From Scalesia atractyloides (lineage: Eukaryota; Streptophyta; Magnoliopsida; Asterales; Asteraceae): a stretch of 64,000 nucleotides of DNA. Location: positions 5,931,054 to 5,995,053 of the forward strand of contig CAMTDV010000002.1 in assembly GCA_947069175.1 (NCBI GenBank). The letters are read 5' to 3'. Positions within the stretch are counted from its first letter, which is position 1; every line of letters begins with the position of its first letter. Below are positions 46,961 to 59,320 of the stretch, piece after piece. A model generated the notes under the pieces. That model saw only the letters and a list, made by a program, of their open reading frames with translations, did no database searches and had not been told where the DNA came from. The position numbers and the translations under genes are program-made.

Positions 46961-49002
46961 TTTAACCAAGGTTTGTGATTTCTCTTTTCGAATGGCGAAT
47001 AAGGATAATCTGAGCTCCAGCTTTAATGTTTTAACTCAATCGGGGCTAGATTAGATTGTTGAGAAGTATCAAATCCCTTTAGCTCTCAATCTTATTCTTC
47101 CGGAAAAAGATACTCCGACGTACCCCTTTGCTGCTGGAAAGATCTCATTATACACAAATTTTTTTGAATACTGTAATTATAGGATCTCGTTTACCAAATT
47201 TTTAATAGATGTGCTCACGTTTCATCAAGTTCACATATATCAGATGGACCCTTTGGTTTAGCCCAGGTGAATCATTTTGAGTTGTCGTGTCGAGCCCTCG
47301 GTTTGGACCCTAATCTGGATGTGTTTCGAGCTTTCTATGAGCTTAATCAAAGCGGTAACCGGTATACCTTCGAGGTTTGGAATAAAAATGCTACATGTTT
47401 TTCTTGGATTACGAGGAGCATGAAGGATTGGAAAGACCGCTTCTTTTTTATTGATGACTGGTGCATTCATACCGAGATGCCCTGGAGGTTAAAAAGATCG
47501 GCGCTTCTCGGGTCTCTTCCGAAAGATTTTTCTTATGACAAAGCTTTATATACTTCCTTAATTAAAGAGGCCGGTCAGATCCAAAACTTCTGGAACATAT
47601 CCTGGTCATGGAAAAGATAAGTACGATGTAGCCCAAACCGGAGTACTATCCAAAGATCGTTGGAACGGAGCTGGTTACCTTTTTACTTTATGTGCATCGC
47701 TTGTTTCCTCAAAAAATTAAAATGAAATATATTATTTCTTTGATGCAGTTATGGGTTTGAAAGACGCTTTGAGACTAAAGTCTTTTGATGTTTCGTAGTT
47801 CGAGATTTGAGCGACGAGGAAGAAAGACGACAAACCGTACATAGATTCGGTGAATGAGAATTTGTACCCGATCCGTGATCCGACTCCTGTTGACGGCCAG
47901 GGTGGTTCAGGTTCAGTCCCCCGAAAAACGTGGTGAACGCATCTCCTATTAGGAGTGTATCTATTTTAGCGGGCGATAAAGGAAAGGAAAACGTGGAAGC
48001 TTCCGGTGTTTAAGGCTTGCATGCGGGGAGTGGTTCAGCTAGTAAGGTTGTTTTCTATGGTAGTGAGCACTTATCAATTGAAGACGAAGGTCAGGTTCTT
48101 GGTGAGGACGAAACGATACTTCAGCCAAACGAATCTTTGAAACGCCGTCGGAAGCAAACTTCTAAGGTTAATCCGAATCCACAATTACTTAAAAAGTTGA
48201 AATCCACCTCTATGGCCCGTCCTGTGGTTATTACTAATGAAGACTTGGATCAGAGTCGTCCTGCTTTTTCGGCATCTGGTCGTTTGCTTGATAACCTTGC
48301 CTCTCATTTGACGGAGGGTAAAACTCCCCGGGATCGACCTTATCATGTTTCGAGTCCTCTTTCCTTTTCCTTTGGTAATGCTGATACAAGAGTTGTTGCT
48401 GATGAGGGTGTTGATACGTTTGGTCCTCTACCACCGAAAAATGTTGCACCATCTCCTCCTAGTAAAAACATCACCTGCATTGACTCGTTCAATGCCTCTC
48501 GACCTCGTCCCATCCGGCGGATAGTGGAGATAGTGCCTCATCTTCCCCTTTGTGGTACGAGACTGAAGTTGTACTTGTGTGTTGGGAATTAGGTAGCTCG
48601 AGTGTTTGCTATGGATGTGGACTCTACCAAAGCTTAGGAGAGGTATGTTCCCGAGTGGTTGTTGGCGAACAAGGATAGGATTGTTGATGTTTTATCGGCG
48701 AAGATGTCTCTGTTCCATATTGGGACTCATGCAGAGCATTTTTATTACAGGAAATGAGTGGCCCCGAGCTTGGGAATGCTTTGATGTTGAATCAGGCTCA
48801 ATCGAATTCTTTAATAGTTGAGGCATACAGGAGGTGGGTCGAGGCCGAGTCAAACTACAGGAGATTCGTGGGGGGGGGGGGAGGTGGCATCGTTGAAGAA
48901 ACAAGAAGGCATGAGTGAGAAGGTGAAACAAGAAATTGTGTCCTTGCATGCGAGTGTTAGTCATTGTAGAACTAAGTTTTGGAGACTAAGGAGTTCAGCA
49001 AG

Positions 49003-52000
49003 TGTCACACCCCGGATTTCCAACCCGAAATCCATACACCGGTGGGCCCGGGCGGGGAGTATCGTGACGTAAGTTGATAACATCATTGTCAATTAAACAA
49101 AGCACAGCGGAAGTCTTGGAGTAAAATTACTATTACAAACCGAATTGTTTGAAATAAAAAATAATATACAGGCTCGTAATAGAAGATCCACAGGCGGATC
49201 ATAAAATGTACAAGAAAGAATATAAAACAAACTTTAGGGCAGATCTAAGGATTTGCAAGATCCTCTTATCACTACCGAGCAGCTTCCGGCCTATTTTGTA
49301 TTGTATCTGCAACTTAGCCTTTGGACGATACGTCAGCTTACGCTAGTAAATACACCCAACTGACTCATTTTGAAAACTTTAAAAATGATTTAAGTGCAAA
49401 ACGACACAAAATCTTTTATTAACTTGGGAAAGTTGACTTTGCAACCTTGTATCAGATTCACATGTTTGTCAATACATACAGGGCTCGGTACAGAAACCGA
49501 GACATGATTAAATACACACCACTTAGAACTCACGAAAGAGTTATCCCCAACGTCTTGGGTAATTTGCATATGAACGTATGTCAGGTGTATGCCTACACCC
49601 CGCGCTAAGGTCGTGGCCAATAACTAATGTATTGAGCCGAGGATATCCAGGACACGGTAATTTAACCTCCGATGTTTAAGTTATCAAACAAAACTGATTA
49701 AAACAGAATATGCGGGTTTACTAGCTACAAGGGGCATTCGATTGACCCCATTTTGGACCAAGCGGTAATAATTTACCGTATCCCAAGCCCGTATAGGGAA
49801 AATAAGTCGCTAGTCTTCTTCTTTTATTTTTAATAACTCAGCCGTATACAAAAGTACTTAAGTGCAGATAGCATTTACCAGCAAGGCTTTAGTCTGGATT
49901 ATGGCATAAGCTAACCAATTAAATACTATTGGTCTTTATTTAAGTCATAGACTTAGACCGAATATTGTACATGATCAATATGTATAACGCTTGATTAAAC
50001 GATGATCGGATAGAATGTGGTTTAACCCGACAAGTACTTGACTTGTATAATACGGGTAAACTATAAACATTATGTATTTTGAACTTAAATGATAAGGTTA
50101 AACCCGTTTCGGTTAATTTTCATAAAATTGATATATATACTTAGTCGTACGCATAAAAGCGATATCGGGTAACTGGATAAGTCATGGACAAGTTCTATAT
50201 GCCATTATGTTTTAAGTAAGTTATAATATCAATAAGATATCAACTTATATGCCCAATAAGATTTTTAAAACGAAACTATGCCTTATACGGGCATTTTGGT
50301 AATTACATACCGTATAAAAGGAACTTGAATATGATTTAATTTTATAATCATAAGTATTCTGGAAAAATAATTTATTTATGATATAATATCAGTAGGATAT
50401 TAATTATGTGTGTAAATTACCTTTTATGACCAAACTATGCACCGAAGAGGCATTTTGGTCATTTCACACATAGTATATAAATTATTTGGGATTCTGAGTT
50501 TATATTGTAAACCTACTATAAAAATATTTAAAATAAGTTTTAATATCAGTAGGTAACAAGTCTTGGTCCTTAAGTATGGTTTAAAACCATACTATGCGTC
50601 GAGACGGCGCTTATGTCGTAAAATGACGTCCATGCGATATTTATGAAAACTGATGTTAAGGTTAGATTAAAATATTTTAAATATGTTATTTAATATAACA
50701 TATCAGTAGGTAATTGATTTATCTTGAAAAGATTTGATTAAAACTATTTTATGAGCTACAAGGACTAAAACCGTCATTTATCGACATAGTTTAAGGACCT
50801 GCTTGAAAACTCAGTTTATAACTTGGTTTAACATCCCAAATAATCCTAATTATAATATTACATCAGTAGGAAACTTGTTTTCAAGTTTATTATCATTAAA
50901 ACCTTGTTTTATGCGAAAAGGGCATTTTAGTCATAATGGCATAATTACGGAACTTGCGCATAAACTCAGCAGCTGATTATGATCATGTAATATAACCTCA
51001 GAGGGTTATGCTACATAATATTTTGATCATAATGCGACTTTAGATCAGTAGCTAACTAATCTAAATCGAGTCAGAATCGAAAGTCAAAGCAGAAGTCAAA
51101 CTTCGCGACTTTCGGTTGCGAACCGACCCTAGAACTGAAATTGATGAGCCGAACATGTTCATACATGTTCTAATAATTATTACCAACTTGTTTAAGTGTC
51201 AAAACAGGTTTCATAACATATATAAGATCAATTTATAATTTTTCCGAAAAATGACATGTTTGACTTTTTAATATATAAATTTTGACCCGTTAATTGGTCT
51301 AGCAAACGTGATCTTTAGGAGGTGCCCTTTATAGGGATTAACACCTACCTTATTACGATCACTTAGCCATGTTCAATATGAACAATGGTTGGACCATAAT
51401 GGTCTTAACCGAAAGTCAAGGCGTTTTCCGAAAAACGCTTGACTTTTGGCTATAAAAGCCTATAAACGAAAATGCACGAAGAGGGAACACTTACCAGTGA
51501 TTCCTAGAGTGCAAAAGAACTATGTTGGATGCTCCTTTCACTTAGGAACTTCCAGAGGATGGAGAAGAGTATGAATAAGAAAGGTACAAGTTGGAATGGT
51601 GAACTTAAGCACCTATTTATAGTTGGAGAACTCAAAGGAGGTGAAGCCAGGTGTTTAGGGGTGTAAGAGGAAGCTTACAAGTGTCCAAAAACGTGGCATA
51701 GCAGTTTGGGAAGCCATAGTTTCGATCAAATGGTTTTTGGAGTTTTGTTTGGAGACCAAGCAAAACTTTCTGTAGCAGAGGGCTTCTCGCGCCCCGCGAA
51801 AGACCCAGGCCTGGTCTCTCGCGGCCCGCGACCGCCCCTTGGCCAGTTTAAAAAATTGACACTTTAACCCCTTAACTTTATAAAGCTTCGAAAAACCTTT
51901 TAAAACACCTTTTTGGCACTTTTAGCCCTCCGTAGCCAATACTTGGCATACCCGGGATTATGCCCGGACATTTTCGAGCTCTCGGTTCGTTAAAAGGTCA

Positions 52001-52477
52001 CTCAGAGGTACATATTAGCATGTTGACACTTTTAATCCCTCCATTATCTAATTTTCATATAATATTGGATTTAATCACTCTCGTCCAACAAACAGGACAT
52101 ATGAGAGTTAGGACTACGTAAAGGATCACTCAGAGGCTCAGTATAAGCATGTTGACTCCGATGTCACTCAGAAGCTAGGCATGTTGACACAACGGTCACT
52201 CAAAGGCCAAGTTTAAGCATGACGACACTAATGGTCGTTCAGAGGCTATGTTTTATGCATAACGACACTAATGGTAGTTCAGAGGCTACGTTTGATGCAT
52301 GACGACACTAATGGTCATTTAGAGGCTAGGTTTATGCATGATGACATCAGAAAGTCATTCAGAGGCTCAGTTTGAGCATGTTGTCACTTTTAGTCCATAT
52401 TAGTCTTTAATAGACTAAATATAAAAATACAACATGTGTCACTATATTATTGGACACGATTTTTACAGGGTGTTACT
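49003..52477 (-). mobile_element. solo LTR F, same family as LTRs D and E
   Basis: Starts TGTCACACCCCGG on the plus strand and ends GGGTGTTACT, where the terminal A is replaced by T. Flanks GCAAG (48998-49002) and GCAAA (52478-52482) form a 5-bp duplication with one mismatch. It is about 3.48 kb, longer and clearly more diverged than D and E. It keeps the U3 palindrome (51787-51831). It disrupts the coiled-coil exon of the gypsy-type transposase gene. Confidence 0.9.
52007..52365 (-). repeat. enlarged U3 tandem array of LTR F
   Basis: Cores at 52007, 52125, 52163, 52196, 52234, 52273, 52315 and 52353. Several have changed from TCACTCAGAGGC to CGTTCAGAGGC or AGTTCAGAGGC, and the trailer has changed from GCATGTTGACA to GCATGACGACACTAATGG. 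There are two more units than in LTRs D and E. Confidence 0.88.
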
Positions 52478-53227
52478 GCAAAGCTTCTCAAGCTTTGACT
52501 CTTGCTGCGTATGAGGCAAGAGATAAGGCTATGCAAGATTTGGAAGTGACGGGTTTAAAGCTTAGTGAAACTGAGTCGAAGCTTGCGGAGATCGAAGGAG
52601 AATGGAAGACCGAACGCAACGAGATGCAGCAGGCATATGGCAAATTGTTGGCCAATCATGTGAAGCTTGAGAATGGTAGAATCTTTATTCCTTTGCTATT
52701 GAGCTTCTTTGACTTTCTTTCTTCATTGTTAACCTCAGACTTTCCTTTATAGATAAGGATGGTAAGGGCGAGGGATAGAATTTTAAAAATTCATCAGGAT
52801 GTTTTGCCTCACTCAACGGAACGTATAGCTCATTATGGCAGTGAAGTGTCTGAGCTTTATAGCCTTGTATCAGAACTTCTTCTGACCAAGCAGTGGTTCT
52901 TTATCGAAGGGGCTCAGTGGATAGTTCGGTTGATCCATAAAAGCCCAGAGCTTGAGAAGGTGGTTCCCGATATCACCAACGCGGTGAATACTTAGGGAGT
53001 GAACAAAAGGGATTAAGCAAGGGTATCATGCAGCCAAGACTTCGAATGTACCAGTTAACGAAGTGCTAGAATATGATAAAGATTCCAAGGCTGCTTTAGA
53101 TGCTGCTATCAATGCCTTCGACAAGTTGAGCATCTCGTGTCTTCCAAAGTTGGTCGCCTTTGTGAATGAGCTTTTATCGAGAATTCAAGAGCCCAACCAT
53201 CTTCCAACCATAGGAGAAGACTCTTGA

Positions 53228-53677
53228 TCATTTATGCTAATATGATTGCTTCGTAATATTGTTTTGTATAAACGTACTGCTGTAATATGACTTTAACTAC
53301 CTTCCGTTTTGTTTTTGTGAATGGTATATTAGCTATCTTGCCAATTTCCTTTGTGTTTGTTTAACTTTTGATTGCTTTGTGCTTTTGGTTTGAGCTTAAC
53401 ATGCGTTCGTGCTTAGTTAGAAACCTTTTTATGTTGCAGGAGCAATGAGGAATGTAAATAATTTGAACCCTTACTATTTCGGGTTTTAACCCGAGCTAGT
53501 TGTTTCTTTAAGATGTTTGATCAGACATCATAAGATTAATCATTTTGGCTTGTATTGGAGCCATATTATTCTATAGTTTTAGGAAACTAATGAATCTTCT
53601 CGATCGGCATGAGGCATGGATCGAGGCCTGTAGTGCATTTTTTTCATACTTTTTTGAGTAAATTGAAATGTTAAATA
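53228..53677. other. 3' flank of the gypsy-type transposase relic
   Basis: AT-rich sequence with no gene. The TTGTTTTGTATAAACGTACTG stretch (quoted in part) near 53255 is consistent with a 3' untranslated region. Confidence 0.35.
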
Positions 53678-54674
53678 TGTCACACCCTGACCCGCAGCGG
53701 ATATGGTAGTCGGGGCATGATTGGGTTTTCATCAAAGCTCATGACATTTACTATTATAAAAGTTTCGTATTTATTATTTCAAATTTAAAATATGACATTC
53801 CAATCAACACACAATTCATACAAACACAAAATGTTCCAAACAAAGCTTGCAAGCAACGTTTTATTTTCTTCTAAGGCCCATGTCCTAGGTGATCCATGCT
53901 TCAAACCTGTTCACCTGTATCATGTGTAAAATAGAATTTTGGGTCAACATAAGTTGGCGAGTGAATCCTATTTTATCATTAAGAAAAATGATATGTTTAG
54001 TAGTTTAATAAAATGTGCATTAACCAAATATGAGAAACGTATATGTAATCTAAATCACAAACCACACAATCAACTAGTAATGTACATGTGAGCATGATAA
54101 GCGATGTGCTGCGAGATCTAGGCTCAATCAAACGGAGCCGATCTTATATATTAGGCAACACGACGCTCTACACGTAGGTAACGAGGAACAAATGGGCCTA
54201 ATGTGGGAGCTTGACTGTAATGAGAAATATAAACACAAAACAACAATAAACTACAATATCACATAGCACGTTAGATCACATAATGGTAATAGCACGAGAT
54301 TTGAAATAGTGAGATAAACAAAAGCGACGTATGATACACCCCAAAAACGTGAATAAAAAGGGAAGTTGTAAGATTCATTCACAGTGGGTGCATTTATGAT
54401 TTGATGAAGATTGCGCACGATTGAGATACCAAGCGACGATAAGGCTAACCTAAATATCCACATAATAATTTAGATAAATATATTCTTTTAGTTAAATTTA
54501 GTATTTTTACTTAATTTATTATTTACACATTTTATTAGATATTTTAGATAATTTTTACTATATTTCTTTTTGCTTAAAATAATATCATTTGATTATAATA
54601 TTATAGTTTTTATGGAAAATAATTAAAAGTTCAATTAAAAAATGTGTTTTCCTTGGAATTGAACCAGCCGGACA

Positions 54675-54755
54675 GTTGCAGCGTGTGGGGATCAAACTCG
54701 TGATCTCTCATTTACGTGCACGTAGCCGACCAACTGGGCTGCGTGTCTAACCCGG
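54675..54755 (-). other. tRNA-like module B1
   Basis: Minus strand: GGGTTAGACACGCAGCCCAG, TTGGTCGGCTACGTGCACG, then a degenerate B-box GAGTTTGATCCC and a T-run at about 54640. Confidence 0.5.
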
Positions 54756-54850
54756 AGTATATAGAATTTTAATTACATTTATACACTTTCTGGATCAAAC
54801 CATATTTTGATTAATTTAAAAAGGTTTGGGTATACTATAAGGACCGCGTA

Positions 54851-54925
54851 ATGAACCGGATTCGAACCCGCGTCTGATGCTTCGTGTGCACACAGCCCGA
54901 TCAATTGGGCTGTGTGTCTAACCCG
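54851..54925 (-). other. tRNA-like module B2
   Basis: Minus strand: GGGTTAGACACACAGCCCAA, TTGATCGGGCTGTGTGCACA, B-box GGGTTCGAATCCGG, and a TTTTT run about 45 nt further on. Confidence 0.6.
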
Positions 54926-55020
54926 AAGGATATAATATTTTAATTAATCTTATATACTTACTGAGTAGTTTCATGAGTGGGTTATAAAAAGGTTTTGTAA
55001 TATTTAGCGGATCGGAAACG

Positions 55021-55095
55021 TAGACAGAGTCGAACCCGGGAGCTTAACTTTATGTGCTCACAGTCCATCCAACTGGACTGTGTGTCTAACCCGGT
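55021..55095 (-). other. tRNA-like module B3
   Basis: Minus strand: GGGTTAGACACACAGTCCAG, TTGGATGGACTGTGAGCAC, B-box GGGTTCGACTC, and TTTTT about 45 nt further on. Confidence 0.6.
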
Positions 55096-55649
55096 TTAAA
55101 CACCAATTTAATTCCTTTTATGCATAAACCCACTTTAGCTTCTTCATGTCATAGCATAACTAAATCTGATTTAACCAAATTGTGATCATAATTTCCACTA
55201 ATTTATAAGATGTTAATAAAAACAAAAGGTAATAGATGATTTGTGTACCGACGATGATGCTTTTGGTTCTCCGGCGAGGATTTCGGCGGGTGAAAGTATT
55301 TCCGACGAGAAGATCTTGATAACAGAGACTTGTAGAGGGTTTAGCGAGAGTGTGTGTGTGCTCTAAATGGGTTCAAGGGATCACTATTTATAGGTGAGGC
55401 CAGTAACTTGGATTGAATTTTCGGTCAGAATCAATGATGGGCGAATGATTTGCAGATCAAAATTGATTGTGTTTGACTCATGATTGAGTTAAGACTTGTG
55501 ATTAGAAGCGGTTTCAGTAGTTAATTGAAAGGAAAAACGGCAATTTGATTGATTGCCGAGATGATTTCACTCGTTACTGGGCGGGACTCTGAACCAGTTT
55601 CAAAGGTAACGAGAGTATAACAGATTATTTGGTTCAGGTATGATAGATG

Positions 55650-55716
55650 TTGTGCGTGTGTTGTAGTGGTGTGTGTTTATATCCGCGCGACCCGGGTTCG
55701 AGTCCCGCGGTCAGCA
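55650..55716 (+). other. antisense tRNA-like module in LTR B
   Basis: Plus strand, opposite to the LTR: GTGTTGTAGTGGTGTGTG in the A-box position, CCCGGGTTCGAGTCCCG at 55690-55706 with strong B-box, and T-runs beginning at about 55720. Confidence 0.55.
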
Positions 55717-55916
55717 CATATTTTATTTTATTTTTTTAACTTTTATTTATTCTTAACCTTTTAGTATTATATATATTATTTATATTTTTTTATTATTTAT
55801 AATATTAATATACCGAAATCCATTTAAACGATTAACATAATATTCTAAACAAAAGATCGTATAATTGATTACAAAATGGAGCGAGTTTTAGGAACTGTTT
55901 TATGACAGATGTTACA

Positions 55917-57899
55917 GTATCCCCTACTTTTAGAAATTTCGTCCCGAAATTTAAGTAGTAGTAAATTTGTCATGGAAGAGATGAGGGAATTTTTCGCGCA
56001 TTGAGTCTTCACGTTCCCAAGTAAACTCGGGTCCTCGTTTCGATTCCCAACGTACCCTGACTATCGGAATTCAACTTCGTTTTTAAACTTTTCTCTCCGA
56101 AGTCCATGATTTCTATAGGACGCTCTACAAAATGCATTGACTCGTCAATTTGAATATCTTCTAACGGTATATGAAGGTTTTCGTCGGCAAGGCACTTTTT
56201 CAAGTTAGAGACATGGAACGCCGGATGAATCTTGTTGAGTTCTTCAGGTAAGTCAAGCTTATAGGCTACAAGACCAACTCTCTCGAGTATTTTAAAAGGT
56301 CAAACATAGAGAGGTGCTAGCTTGCCTTTTTATCCAAACCGAACAACTCATGGTGATACTTTCAAAAGTACTTGATCGCCAACGCAAAACTCGAGTGGCT
56401 TTCGTCGTTTGTCAGCGTAACTCTTTTGACGACTCTGAGCTGCTAGAAGATTGTTACGGATTTGGAGAATCTTATCGGTTGTTTCTTCAATTAATTCCTG
56501 TCTGGTGATCTGTGCTTCACCGATTTCGTGCCAACATACAGGTGATCGGCATTTACGACCGTATAGTGCTTCAAAAGGGGCCATACCGATGCTAGAGTGA
56601 TAACTATTATTGTATAAGAACTCGACCAATGGTAGATGAGTATCCCAATTGCCCTTAAAGTCGATAACACATGATCGTAACATGTCTTTAAGAGTCTGTA
56701 TGGTGCGCTCAGATTGACCATCAGTTTGAGGATGGAAGGCGGTGCTGAGATCAAAGGCACACCGTGTCGACTTACAATTTCATCGATGTAGATACGAGCT
56801 AACTTCTCGTTCTTATAGTCTTCACGGATCAGAATAAAATGAGCGGATTTGGTAAGACAACCGATAATAACCCCAATCATTTCATGCCCACTGGAGGTGC
56901 GAGGTAACCCGGTAATAAAATCCATGGTTATGTTTTCCCACTTCCAAACGGGTATTTCGGGTTGAACAAGTAATCCTGAGGGTCTTTGATGTTCGGCTTT
57001 AACTTTCGGACATGTGAGGTACTTGGAGACAAAAATGGCGATATCCTTTTTCATTCCAGGCCACCAGTACAATATCGTAAATCTTGATACATCTTATCAG
57101 CCCCGGATGCATGGAGTATCATGTTTTGTGGGCCTTATTCATGAGAAATGTGCGGAGGTTGTCACGATCAGGTACCCAAATACGATTTAGATAATAAAGA
57201 ATGCCATCGGATTTCGATTCCATCCTAGTTTCAGGTCCACAAGATAACTCATCACGCAAGTCATTTTCCGTGACAGAGGTATGTTGAGCTTCGGGAATAC
57301 GTATTTGAAGGTCAGTTACGATTTGAGAGCACAAAAGGTGGATGGAGTTAGCATATTCTCTTCGACTAAGAGCATCTGCTACGACATTGGCTTTACCAGG
57401 ATGATAAAGAATTTCGCAATCATAATCATTTAAGAGTTTGACCCATCGTCGTTGCCTCATGTTTAACTCTTTCTGATTGAACATATGTTAAAGGCTCTTG
57501 TGGTTAGTGTAAATTTCACACTTGGTACCATAGATATAATGTCTCCATTCTTTAAAGCGAACACGACTGCCCCGAGTTCTAGGTCATGAGTGGTATAATT
57601 CTTCTCATAGACTTTGAGTTGCCTTGAGGCGTAGGCTATCACCTTTTCTCTTTGCATTAAGACACACCCTAATCCCTGCCCTGATACGTCACAATAGACC
57701 ACAAAGTCTTCACACTCGTCAGGGAGAGTGAGAATAGGTGCATCACAAAGTCTCTGTTTCAAGGTTTGGAAAGCCTCTTCCTGTTTGGGCCCCCACACGA
57801 AGGGCTTGCCCTTATGAGTCAAGACTGTGAGTGGTAAGTCAATACGGGAGAAATTGGCGATGAAACGTCGATAATAACCAGGTAAGCCGAGGAATGATC
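55917..57899 (-). pseudogene. pol: pol 3' part of element 1 (RT end, RNase H, integrase, chromodomain)
   Basis: From 57899: RSFLGLPGYYRRFIANFS, RNase H with YCDVSGQGLGCVLMQ, then a frame break at about 57560. HPGKANVVADALSRREY lies at about 57370-57420. Integrase begins MYWWPGMKKDIAIF and MDFITGLPRTSSG. A deletion near 56745-56750 fuses SRHGVPL to a frame-shifted Q-T-D-G region and removes the second catalytic Asp (SDRDGR in the neighbour element). The integrase C-terminus is at 56683-56348, and the chromodomain remnant (NLHIPLEDIQIDESMHF) at 56203-56009. It is clearly inactive. Confidence 0.88.
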
Positions 57900-58902
57900 T
57901 GTCACACCCCGACCCGCAGCGGAATAAGAGTCGGGGCATAATTGGGTTATCACCAAAGCTCATGATGTTTACTAAAATGTTTCATATTTATTATATTAAA
58001 ATTACAACTTAAATATTCAAAACAAAGTTCATACAATTACAAGAAAATGAAACTACATAATTATTCCAAGACTTAAACTTGTTTATTCTTCTAGGCCTTC
58101 CTATGTGTTTCTTGTCTCAGCTGGATCACCTGTATCATGTGTAAAACGGGGGATATTTTGGGTCAACAAAAGTTGGCGAGTGAACCTTGATAAAACATTA
58201 TTACTAATTTCTTATTTTATTTAATAATGAAAATTTGGGCAAATATCAAATGTGAGCAAACATATATAAATAAACCAACACAAACCACTTTGAATGAGTA
58301 TATGATATGAATGATGATGAATGTGAGATCAAGGCTCAATCTAACGGAGCCGATCTTATGAGGCACCTGATGCTCAACCCGTCTCCCACGGGGAACTGAT
58401 GGGCATAACTAAATGCGTGCACTGAAAATGATAAATCCAATCTACATATAATCCACACAACATTTGATACACATTTGATCACGGATATGATGAATGCACA
58501 AGTGTTTATATATATAATAAAAGAATTATACGACACATGATACACCCCAAAACATGATTAAAACGGGGAATTGGTAGAGATTCACTCACATTGGGTGCGT
58601 TCTTTGATGACGTTGGATGCGCACGAATTTTAGGATTTGATCGACGAGGGAAAAACTAACCTAAAATAATAACGGAATGATTCGGTAAATAAATGGATTT
58701 TATTTGAGATTAATATTTTTAATTAGTAATCTTAATGGGATTTTTAGATTTATTTTTGTGAGTCTAAGGAATTTTTCTAACTTTAAAAATCTTATTTTTA
58801 AGTATTTTTAAATGATTTTTCAATTAAAAAATAAAAAGAAAATAAAAAAAAGTTGACTTTTGACCGTTGACCGGGTCTTGACCGGTCGGACTGTGTTTTT
58901 AT

Positions 58903-58983
58903 ATGCGCTGGGTGAGGTTCGAACTCGGGACCTCTCGTATACGTGCACGCAGCTCTACCAACTGAGCTACTTGTCTAACCCGA
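58903..58983 (-). other. tRNA-like module C1
   Basis: Minus strand: GGGTTAGACAAGTAGCTCAG, TTGGTAGAGCTGCGTGCACG. The D-arm GCTC/GAGC is perfectly paired around AGTTGGTA, as in a real tRNA. The B-box GAGTTCGAACCTC follows. A long T-run comes about 75 nt after the B-box. Confidence 0.65.
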
Positions 58984-59071
58984 AATATTCTCTGTTTTAA
59001 TTATATTTATATACTAATTAATTTTAAACTTATTTGGTTTTTTATTAAAAATGATTTATATGGCCGAACCG

Positions 59072-59152
59072 GTTGCAGGGACCCGGAGTCGAACTCGGGT
59101 CCTTCGGTTCGAGTGCGCACAGCCCAACCAGTTGGGCTGTGTGTCTAATCTG
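59072..59152 (-). other. tRNA-like module C2
   Basis: Minus strand hairpin CACAGCCCAA-CCAG-TTGGGCTGTG, a perfect 10-bp stem in the D-arm position, then B-box GAGTTCGACTCCGG. The TTTTT run lies about 35-45 nt on. Confidence 0.6.
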
Positions 59153-59239
59153 TTTAACTTATGGATTATATTACTCTTATAAACATTCTGTGGCTTGATC
59201 TGATTAAGTTTTAAAAATGTTGGTTTTATTTCTGCAAGT

Positions 59240-59320
59240 CGGTAACGTGTGCGATTCGAACCCGGGACGTGTGTATTGTTTGTACACACAGTCTACCGCT
59301 GGACTGTGTGTCTAACCCGT
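59240..59320 (-). other. tRNA-like module C3
   Basis: Minus strand: GGGTTAGACACACAGTCCAG, CGGTAGACTGTGTGTACA, B-box GGGTTCGAATCGC, T-run about 45 nt later. Confidence 0.6.

Larger units (their letters stand above)
46993..53227 (+). pseudogene. decayed 'putative gypsy type transposase' gene, split by LTR F
   Basis: MANKDNLSSSFNVLTQSGLD begins at 46993. The conserved domain (Transposase_28-like) follows: FAAGKISLYTNFFEYCNYR, HQVHIYQMDPL, then 47267-47620 with HFELSCRALGLDPNLDVFRAFYEL and WKDRFFFIDDW (motifs quoted in part). A possible intron lies at about 47610-47752. A Ser/Pro-rich spacer (48017-48592) is followed by VPEWLLANKDRIVDVLSAKM and LGNALMLNQAQSNSLIVEAY, then a coiled coil interrupted at 49002. 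The coiled coil resumes at 52478 as ASQALTLAAYEARDKAMQDL. Another probable intron is 52676-52752. The end region runs LLLTKQWFFIEGAQW to about 53227. Stops and frameshifts show it is dead. Confidence 0.75.
53678..55916 (-). repeat. LTR B
   Basis: 2,239 bp. Plus-strand ends are TGTCACACCCTGACC and GATGTTACA. TATA box on the minus strand at 55385-55392. It contains three sense tRNA-like modules (54675-55095) and one antisense module (55650-55716). Confidence 0.92.
53678..57899 (-). mobile_element. Tekay-like element 1, 3' half
   Basis: LTR B (53678-55916) preceded, in element orientation, by the end of pol (55917-57899). Its RT is cut at 57899 by the insertion of element 2. The rest of element 1 must lie beyond the window, past the 5' LTR of element 2. 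The target-duplication candidate at this end is AAATA (53673-53677). Confidence 0.9.
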
